25,257 nt of DNA from Phaeoceros laevis (lineage: Eukaryota > Anthocerotophyta > Anthocerotopsida > Notothyladales). Of this stretch, positions 17,711-25,257 are shown piece by piece; within the stretch, counting starts at the first letter, position 1; each line of letters starts with the position of its first letter. The notes under the pieces are model-generated. The model ran no database searches. It was not told the origin of the DNA and saw only the letters and a list, made by a program, of their open reading frames with translations. The position numbers and the translations under genes were made by a program. Location of the stretch: NCBI GenBank assembly GCA_049999765.1, contig JBNGIQ010008565.1, positions 1 through 25,257 on the forward strand, written 5' to 3'.

Positions 17711-19491
17711 GCAGGCTGCTCCTGCCTCCATTTTCAGTCTTTGCCTTCGTTCTTTTGCTTTCCCGCCGAGAAACCTCTCCGTCTTCGCTTTCTGCAGTGC
17801 ATTTCCAAGGTTTTCAGTCCTCTTCATGAGAGTACTATGTTTTGCTGAGTGTCCTTTGCTCCTGTGAACTCAAGCCTTTGTGCTTTTCAGTCCCAATTCT
17901 GTTATCATATCCTTGCCCAGAGCTGCTGTCCTACTGAACACCCTATGCTACATATATCTTTTTACCCAATTCTTTCCCTCCCCCCTAATTCTGTTGCCGA
18001 CCCGAGAAGTTTGATAGACTCTGTCATCTCATCTCATCTCACCTGCCCAAGCCCTTTTCCTATACAATTCTGTTGCCCACCTGCTTCAAAACATATATAC
18101 TCTTTGTATCTTCCTGCCGGTGCTCGTCCTAGCTCCAATCCGGACTTGCCCACTCTCTTGAGTAGCTCTCTCTCTCTCAGTTGCTGCCCAGCACCCTCAT
18201 CTGTTGAAAACCTAGCCATTATCCAAGTCAGCTCCTCACAGCGTGCCACAAAGTGCTCAAGGAAGGACAGTTTTTGCAAGGACCAGCGCAGCTAGGATGA
18301 CCCAGTAGGCCCAGGAGGTAATCGGTTTTTCTGCTTCTGTAACACCTACCCTTGTTGTGTCTTCTACATTTGATGTTGCTGCATAGTAGCATCCTTCGTT
18401 CTGGACATTCCGTAGGTATCCTGGCCACTTGTGTGACTAGATGACTGTCCACTAACATGCTTGCTAGTGGATTGCATGACTGAATAATGCACAGGTCACG
18501 ACGGGGAGGATTTACCAAAAGTACTTCCAGAAATCCTTGCAATGAGCCCACTTGGTACTGATGAGGAGTGGGGGAGGCATGGCTCACCCCCATGCACCTG
18601 TCGTGGCTCTGATGGTCAGTGCTAGTAGCTGGTTTACTATCCGCACCCTCCCTTGCATTCGTAGTTGGCTTCTAGCAGCAGCCCTGCGGAAGACCTTTTG
18701 CATTAGTTGTTTTGCGAACTTGGTCAACATGGCTCTGTCGAGTTTTCGGACCTGTGAGACCTAAAAATGTGTGACTGCCTTTGTACAGAATGTGAGACAG
18801 TGGTTGTGAAGATTGAAAGCTTAAACTTGGTCTACAGCCTGCACATCGAGTACCCCAGAGTTCATACCTGCTGTTTGTATTTTACAAAGTCTTGGGGTCA
18901 TGTCTCCAGTCGAGCAAGTGTTATTCCCGTTTTTGAAATGAGAAAGTCATCTGGTCACGTCTTCATTCTTCGAGCAAATTGTCTACTCGTAGCAATGCCT
19001 GTGTGGAAATACCGAGACTGTCAATACATGCTTGACGGGCGTCCGACTACTCACAGATGATAGGTGTCGAGAGATAGCATCCTTTAGGTCGCCTACGCTG
19101 TCACTTCGATCGGGCAAGGATACATACAGCCCAAATCGGGCCTCCAGAAGTACATGCTAGACTGGCATGCATCATATGATAGAAGAACACGCTGTACAAG
19201 GCCTGACTGGCCACATGCCAGACCGGCATTAGTCAAAGACAAACACGGCTATTTGGGCAATACCAAGACTTGGTTTTAATAATGTTCTGCAGCACCTGGG
19301 CACACTGGTGCATCATTGCTGCACTAGTTCGGGCAAAAATTGGGACTGTAACCTCAGTCTTTTGCTAAGTGTCGGCATTACAAGTTACAAACTGCCTGGT
19401 TCATACCTCAAGTCCCGGTCTTTGGCTCAAAGCAGGTCCCTTCGGAGCAATGTCACAGTTCCTTATCTTGTCAGATGACAATGTCGAAACT

Positions 19492-19583
19492 GTATGTATG
19501 TATGAAAACCAAACACACACTTGTATCACTTGAAGGATGGTTGGTCGCATCTTTGCCTGCACACAATTTGTACCTGGACTAAG
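19492..19583 (+). other. Putative intron just before ORF1 of copy B
   Basis: Donor GTATGTATG at 19492 and acceptor ACTAAG ending at 19583 parallel the candidate intron of copy A. Conservation of both ends and of length (92 versus 91 nt) is the main support. Confidence 0.35.
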
Positions 19584-21318
19584 TACTTGAATGGTGGGCA
19601 CTTTGGCAGAGCGAAAATACTTGGCACAATGACCTTCACGCATTGGGATACCCAAGCATTGACGGAGGTACAGTACCTTCACCTGCAGTACAAGCTGTAC
19701 TCAGCCTCATCAACAATCTGGTTTTTCATGAAACTGTCATCATGTTGGACAAACAAGCGCTGGAGGATTGCACTGCGGATGGCACACGTCCCCAGCTCCT
19801 CGACACACTAGCGTTGGATGATTGGCTGAAGCTTGCTGCTGCACATGTGGAAGACCCGGAGGTCTGCATGAAAAAATTAAAGAAAGTCTACACTCTGCTC
19901 CAAGAGATGGTGGTGAATGACGAAATTGCTAGAGAGGAAGCTGATCAGCTACGGGAAACCATCTCCAGAGCACTCGGGTATGAGACGGTAGCCAAGGAGA
20001 CTAATTCCTGCTACACGGAAGATGGAGAATTCCAGCATCCTTTGGCTAGCAAGAGCATGCGGATGTCTAAAGGGCTGCGGAAGGTCATAGAGAGTACCAA
20101 AAATGCGCAAAAGGCAGACAGCCAAGCCTCTGCACAAGATGGCTGCCCCGTTCCGACTATGCCTTCTAGAGACATAGAAGCAGAAGTCGACAAATGGGGC
20201 CACAAAGTTTGGTCAGCATGTAACGTAAACCTTCTGGCGCCATTGAGCATACGTTCTTGGCAGATCCTTCTCACGATGACTGACAGAGAGATGGAAGAAT
20301 GTCGGAATAGAGCGTTGACAGGCAATGTCACTATCGCCAACCCAGTCAAGGTTACAGCTGGCCCCTCTATGAAGCAATTTGACATAAATTGCCTTCATGA
20401 GTCTGCCATGGCTGTTCGTTGCAAGGGATTAATGCCCACTGGAAAGCAGAAGCGAAAGGACTCAGATGAACACTACAAGCTGCTCTGGAACTGGAACAGA
20501 CCGTTTGCTAAGTGTACTTGCAAGGATGCGGGTGTAGGAAAGAAGAAGGATGAAGATCTCTGTACTGCGGGCATTCTCTGGTGGGATCACGTAGCCTACT
20601 ACATGGCTAACAATCTGGAAATGTTCTTTCCGGATGTTGAAACCCTAGCGCTACGTTGGATGGCGTTTGCTATGTTCCTCAATCTCGGTTCCAACAGGGA
20701 GATGGGCAAAGCACATGTCACCTTTCTGTACATCCGAGAATGGATGCTGAGAGACGGCAAGCAATTTGCTAGGGACCCTACGCAGCAGCTTCTAGCAGAT
20801 TTGGGGGATGCAGGGGGACCACGGTACATTGAGAAGCTTATTAAGCCTCCCTCCTTTTCAGAAGAGGCGTACCGCGTCTCCCGCCAGCATCAGGTTACTG
20901 GCCGCAAACCACCCTATAAGAAGGGCAAGGGGGGGACCCTAACTGGGACCGTTAACCTCCTCAAATACACACACACACACACACACACAAGAAGCTCAAA
21001 GACAGCAACAGCGGCGAGCATGTGAGGATGCAGTCACAGCGAGGAAGAGGCAGGCAGACGCTTGCGCCATTCAGGGGCAAAGGGAAAGCAGGCTTCTTTG
21101 CTTCTCATAAGCTGAGAGACGTGGCGCCCTCATCGTTCAAGATACCACCTACGCATGCATCTGGAAGTTCCGGGCATGCAAACTCCGACTCTGCTGCGTC
21201 TGGGCTTACGGACAGTGGTGTTACCAACCAGCACACTGCTGATACTGTCAATTCCCACAAGACGCTCCCGCGCTACGAATCAGGCTTTGGGGGTCGTAAC
21301 CTGGCTGAGGAGTGGTAG
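19584..21318 (+). CDS. ORF1 of retroelement copy B, disrupted by a 71-bp insertion
   Basis: The protein is unrecognised, mainly helical, with an acidic first half (LALDDWLKLAAAHVEDPE) and a short Cys cluster (KCTCKDAGVGKKKDEDLC) near residue 300. A basic Arg/Gly tail (MQSQRGRGRQTLAPFRGKGK) is suited to nucleic-acid binding. The first frame reads through a (CA)n run as Thr-His repeats and stops at 21025. Bases 20924-20994 look like an insertion with its AAGAAG duplication: without them the frame passes directly into the next open frame, ending at 21316-21318. The first part matches copy A ORF1 closely. A donor at 21296 could join it to the reverse transcriptase frame. By position it may act as gag-like or N-terminal domain of the polymerase. 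No ATG start is evident. Confidence 0.65.
20924..20988 (+). mobile_element. Microsatellite-tailed short insertion in ORF1, with 6-bp target duplication
   Basis: The 65-bp insert is GGCAA, seven G, a core (ACCCTAACTGGGACCG, then TAACCTCC, CAAATA) and a (CA)n tail. It is flanked by AAGAAG at 20918-20923 and 20989-20994. ORF1 is in frame 2 before the insert, and frame 1 is open immediately after it, so the insert plus one AAGAAG (71 bp) exactly explains the frame break. The same core with a CA tail lies at 8735. The size, direct repeat and simple-repeat tail suggest target-primed insertion of a short RNA, by analogy with SINE-type sequences, but the family is unknown to me. Confidence 0.65.
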
Positions 21319-21393
21319 GCAAGTTTGTAAGGATAGGTGTCTGTCTCATCGTTTTGCGGTGACACAAATTTTTTTGTCATGCTTTGTGTCCAG
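21296..21393 (+). other. Putative 98-nt intron joining ORF1 to the reverse transcriptase frame
   Basis: Donor C|GTAACC at 21296 leaves phase 1, and acceptor TTTGTGTCCAG ends at 21393 with a T-rich tract (TTTTTTTG) before it. The frames on both sides match for a phase-1 intron, and the ORF1 stop at 21316 would be removed. The donor is only fair, so independent translation of the two frames remains possible. Confidence 0.4.
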
Positions 21394-23675
21394 ATGAGGA
21401 TTGTGACGGGCTTGTTGATCTTCCTTCTCGCGTGTTACAAACTAATGCATTGGGCAGGCTATGCATTCAATCCACTGCGAAGAAGAAGGCGACGGGCTAC
21501 GTGCACATTTTGTACGAGAACCGCTGCTTAGAGTGGATCTCTGTAAGGAATTTGTTTCGTGATACTTTTGAGTCTGAGACTTGCGACATACAAGAATGTG
21601 TTCAGAACATCATGTCTGGCTGGCGATACCATAGGAATGTGTTCAGCTGGGTATACAAACCAAGAACGGTGTTTATTGGCTTTGACATTTCAGTCACTAA
21701 CAGCTTGGGCTCGTGTGTGTGTATGAGCAGTAAGCGATTTTCTGCTTTTGTGGATAGAGATGCCCAAATGACCATACCTGCAGAAGCCACACAGCCAACT
21801 CCAGAGGATGGGAGTCCGTCCATTGATACCGAGAAGGCCGGGCACGTCAGAACGATGGACTGCAATATTGTGAGACATGCGGTGCTAAGGGAAACCTTGT
21901 GCAAGGGCCTCAACCACATCCCAATCCAAAAAACCGACATGAATGTTGTTGTCTCTACCCTTTCCTTAGCTCTGAATGACGTTTTCAAAGTTCTCAAGAG
22001 AAATGACCTTCAGATAGTGGATGATAGAATCCTTGAACTAACAGAGCTGTTCACTGAACTGGCTTGGAGCAGATTGAAAAAGGCTTGCAGAGCAAGGAAG
22101 GGGAGGCAAACCCATCAGCCCTACGTCTTTGACATCTCAGAAGCGATGAGTGAGCTCGACTGGCTCCAGCAACATCTGTACATTGCTGGTTTGGATAAGG
22201 CAGCAAATACCCCTTGTTTTCTGTGCATAGCTCTCATCCAGAATCAAGCGTTCATTAGGTTGTCTAGCCCTGACTTCACAACTTGTGCAGAAACTGTCCC
22301 GGTGATCTTACAAGGCATACAGGAACAGATCTCAGAGCTCTTGCCGGAACTTGAAAATAGCCCAGAAGCGGCTTTGCCATACATGATGGCAACATACAAG
22401 CAACACCGAAAAAAATACGGGTGGCTCACAAACGCATATGATTGCATTTTTTCGATTGTAGCAGATCTGCTTACGGTTGCAACAAATGCTCTCATGCCAT
22501 GGATCAAAGAGTGGGCTGCACAGAAGGAAGAAACCTTCCGGACGTTCTTAAAAGTGCAGACTTCTATGTATTGGATCACGGAGTCCTCAATCTACATGGC
22601 CTTAAACCTACCTTGCCAGGTACATGATATTTTCGTAGCTGATATAGCTCGATGCTATGAATGCGTCTCAATGGAGGGAACTGATTCTTTGACAAGTGCT
22701 ATTACTGCATGTGTCAAGTTAGCCTTTAAACAGGCTTATCGAAGTCTAAAACCGAGCCAAGAACTGGTGGTACGCTTCGATCATGGTAAAGCATGTTTTG
22801 TTAAAGCCAGATAGGCTGCTGATGTCCAAGACACAGACCACAGTACATACCTAACATTGTCTGCAGATAGACTGATCACTCTACACAGTTGGTTGATGAA
22901 GAATTGCTTCGTACAGTTTGGGAACAGTGTATGGAGACAACATGCGGGCATTCCTATGGGGTTTGCTTGTTCCCCAATCTGGTGCAACCTGTATTTCTTC
23001 CATTACGAGTCACGCTTCATTTTAAGACTTGCAAAGCTTGGCCGAACTGACCTTATGGCTTTGTTCAAGAATGCACGTAGATATATTGACGACCTATGCT
23101 GGTTAAACACCAAGATACCTTTACAATTTCTAAATCCTGCTATTGAAAGAAGGGACGACTCCCCTTTCTGGATTTACCCACTAAACATCGTGACTATTGA
23201 ACCAGAAATTCAGGAGTTTGCAACAGATGCTGATGGCAACAACATAGGTACGCAAGCACATTTCTTATCCTTCCATTTCCAGATCTCTGATCTTGCACAA
23301 GGCCTTTTCCTCTGTCGAAAGTATGATAAGAGACGGGACCTACCGTTAGAGATTGCTCAATTTATTCATCTCCACTCTAACAGATCTGTAAACCAGGCCT
23401 ATAAGGTAATTCTTTCACAGATTTTTCCTTTGGCTTACATATGCAGCAATGCCGAGATGGCTCTGGAAGAGATTCTTCTACTTGTAACTGCCTTTGAAAG
23501 GAATGGTTTCGTTAGAGCAAGACTGCTTAGGATCATTCGTCGTTTTCTCACTGATGGTTGTTTTCCGAGGGCATATGTTCAGATTAAGGACATTCTTAGG
23601 CTCCTCCCACAAGAGCAAGGCTATCGGAAGAGACGATTCCATTTGACACAAGCTACTGGCCATAATTCCTCATGA
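21394..23675 (+). CDS. Reverse transcriptase of retroelement copy B (Penelope-like type)
   Basis: An RNA-directed DNA polymerase. The long first part (21394-22785) has no recognised domain until motif A (IFVADIARCYE, Asp codon at 22641). The second part (22867-23675) carries GIPMGFACSPIWCNLYF, a Tyr-Glu shortly after, and the catalytic YIDD at 23082-23093. A segment with YDKRRDLPLEIAQFI follows, as in the thumb region of Neptune/Penelope-like enzymes, where GIPMGTNCAP, Y(I/L)DD and YDKRDDF occur in this order. All three catalytic aspartates are present. An in-frame TAG at 22812-22814 lies inside a well-formed 81-nt intron, so the gene may be intact. I see no GIY-YIG, RNase H or integrase domain. 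Gypsy- or DIRS-type RT is the main alternative, less likely given these motifs and the lack of partner enzymes. Confidence 0.75.
22786..22866 (+). other. 81-nt spliceosomal intron inside the reverse transcriptase
   Basis: Donor G|GTAAAG at 22786, branch-like CCTAAC about 15 nt before the acceptor, and TTGTCTGCAG ending at 22866. Both sides are phase 1 in the same frame, joining the codon as G+AT (Asp). The intron contains the only stop codon of the frame (TAG at 22812). Confidence 0.65.
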
Positions 23676-23689
23676 AATCCGTGTGGTGT

Positions 23690-23719
23690 GGTGTGCTCCC
23701 CGGACGGGGGATGCACACC
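23690..23719. repeat. 3' hairpin just after the reverse transcriptase stop
   Basis: GGTGTGCTCCCC (23690-23701) and GGGGATGCACACC (23707-23719) pair with one bulge around GGACG. It starts 15 bases after the stop codon, so it would sit in the 3' untranslated RNA. It could serve as an RT recognition or processing structure, but this is inference from position. Confidence 0.65.
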
Positions 23720-23785
23720 GCATCCACTGTACGGGCAGTGACTGGACAGGTCCACTGAATTAGCACACCGGGTTGGTAGGTGGGT

Positions 23786-25257
23786 ACACACACACACACA
23801 CACACACTTTCAGTGTGCGGTGTGTTTATCTAGTTTTTGGATGTGTGTCTTGGATTCATGATGCTTTTAATATTGGCTGAGCTCTCCCTGCTGAAGTCTG
23901 ATGCAACATAATACCTCTAGCTGTCTTTAGAACTACTGTTATGGTCGTAAGAATGCCAAAGTTAACTAACGACATGGCCCCTTTGTAGGCAAGAGGGACA
24001 CAAGGCATGGCCAAGCACACAAGTCCATAAAAGCCGGGATCTGAACACCTTCAGACCTGAATTTGATTAAAAACGCAAAAATATTGCGAACTGGACGAAA
24101 CAATTTGTGAGCAAAGGCACATAAGCTTTGACCCCGAGTAACTTGCCGACAGGCTTTTGGAAACACATATTTCGTGACTAAGGCAGAAAGATGGGTAAGT
24201 AGTAATACAGCGAAGGTTCTTGAAAGTCATATGCTTTCCTGTTGACAATGACTGACTGCCTCTACCCCGATTGCTGGCCTAAAAAATCAGGCACACTTTG
24301 CCAGGCTAAGTGCAATAATAGGGTTGGCATTCAATGTCCTGACTGCAGTGATGGCTCAAATTGTCAGGTCATACGCAGAAGGCTTTTTTTAAACTTTGTC
24401 TTGCAGCGAACATATGGGACAGTTGAGCGAAATCTGGAGGTACACCATACCAATTCGGCTGCCAAGGTGCTGGCACAATTGAATCTGATTTTTTCCTGCC
24501 TCGTTTAGCAGCCCTCCACCACATACCGGCCATCATTGTGCTAAACATAGACTCCCGCCCATCTCTCATATTGATCACTACCTTCCCTCATCCCTGCTAC
24601 TTAAGATCCTCACTTGCTATCATGCTCTTCACTGTTCTTGCTCAGCCTCATTTCACTTGCCTCCCATCTCTCGCCTACTACCTCTCATTCCGAGCCTGCC
24701 CTCATAGCTGCTAGCCTGACTACAGCTACATCACTAGCAGCTACCCTGCCTTCAGTTTGTTCTCTTCACATGTCCCCTGTGCCCAGTTTGTGCCAGATTC
24801 AGAACTTTATCTGCATTTTGGTTTTTCTCCTATCCTAAGACTGTTCCTACCTCTACCTCTTGAGCAGTCACGATTGCCTCCAGTTTGCTGACCCTGCCCA
24901 TCAACTATTGTGCTCTTCCTGCCTGCAAAAACGGGCCATATTCTCAAATCCTGACTGTACACTCTAGTCCTGCTCTCACTATCAAATCCAGACCTGTGTA
25001 CTCATGCCCTGAGCTCTATTCTTGGCTTTCTGTTTGACAGCCCTACTCTCACACTTGATAATTGTATTTAGGGACTGCATTCCCTACTCCTCCTTATCCT
25101 TCGCTCTGTATCTGTCTCAAACCTTGCCCTTCCTACAATCTGTCTCAAACCTTGCTCTTTCCAGTTGCACATCCATAAACCTGCACAAACAGTCTTTGTC
25201 AGCTTCAGCTTTTGGAGGGACCACGTCCATTTGTGTTTTTGGAAGGATGACAATCGA
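23786..25257 (+). mobile_element. Retroelement copy E leader, runs off right edge
   Basis: It starts with a CA run (about 23787-23810), TTTCA and GTGTGCGGTGTGT, again a CA/TG foldback. About 780 bases later a long C/T-rich leader begins (about 24600-25140), with ACTTAAG in the place of a TATA box. This repeats the order of copies A, B and D. No coding region is reached before the window ends. Confidence 0.4.

Larger units (their letters stand above)
17165..23785 (+). mobile_element. Retroelement copy B, nearly complete, Penelope-like
   Basis: The most complete copy. It has a TG-rich foldback (17168-17219), TATA box (17704), C/T-rich leader (about 17730-18180), conserved block (18491-18600), ORF1 (19584-21318, with a small insertion), a reverse transcriptase region (21394-23675), then a 3' hairpin and a long CA run at 23786 where copy E begins. 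Repetition of the same leader before and after the coding region imitates long terminal repeats. In Penelope-like elements such pseudo-LTRs come from tandem arrangement, and retained introns are also known there. No GIY-YIG endonuclease or tyrosine recombinase is recognisable. Borders are approximate. Confidence 0.6.

Noticed and set aside
21384-22814. Reverse transcriptase as two separate genes broken by a TAG
   Set aside because: Both parts share one frame and a good phase-1 intron covers the stop, so one spliced gene is the simpler reading.

Overview
The window is eukaryotic nuclear DNA and almost entirely transposon-derived. Spliceosomal introns, TATA-box promoter modules, CA/TG microsatellites and two assembly gaps (100 N at 7132-7231, 400 N at 11822-12221) all point that way. 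A plant-type histone deacetylase remnant (HDA14-like), a Ty3/gypsy chromodomain fragment and a CACTA-type terminus suggest the green lineage. A charophyte alga such as Chara is my guess, but nothing in the sequence proves the species. I see no intact housekeeping gene.

Bases 1-2340 hold fragments: a possible minus-strand coding remnant at the left edge, recurring CCGGATGTCCGG palindromes, a minus-strand chromodomain (tail of a chromovirus integrase) cut at 1849 by a CACTA-like end with subterminal TCACGG repeats, a perfect 27-nt palindrome and a 37-bp tandem array. Bases 3678-4905 form a mosaic of gene pieces with introns still present: a histone deacetylase lacking its catalytic centre, one exon resembling the queuosine-salvage protein QNG1/DUF2419, and two short unidentified exons. 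Bases 4913-6527 carry an unrecognised ORF with two in-frame TGA codons, followed by three exons, two of them derived from a duplicated exon-plus-intron unit. Bases 6798-7094 contain nested inverted repeats that run up to the first gap.

From about 8.7 kb to the end the window is a pile of related retroelement copies, here called A (about 8771-12440), C (12441-14790), D (14791-17164), B (17165-23785) and E (23786 to the edge). Most copies open with a CA/TG-rich stretch that can fold back on itself. Several then carry a TATA box, a pyrimidine-rich leader with candidate short exons, and a conserved internal block. A and B additionally carry a conserved ORF1, and only B carries a reverse transcriptase.

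Copy B is the informative one. Its reverse transcriptase has a motif A aspartate, a GIPMG box and a YIDD box, and most resembles Penelope-like/Neptune-type enzymes. The single in-frame TAG falls inside an 81-nt phase-1 intron with good splice signals. ORF1 of copy B is broken by a 71-bp insertion: a roughly 46-nt conserved core ending in (CA)n, flanked by a 6-bp AAGAAG duplication. The same core plus (CA)n occurs 12 kb away at 8735. This looks like a small mobile microsatellite-tailed sequence and is the most unusual observation here.
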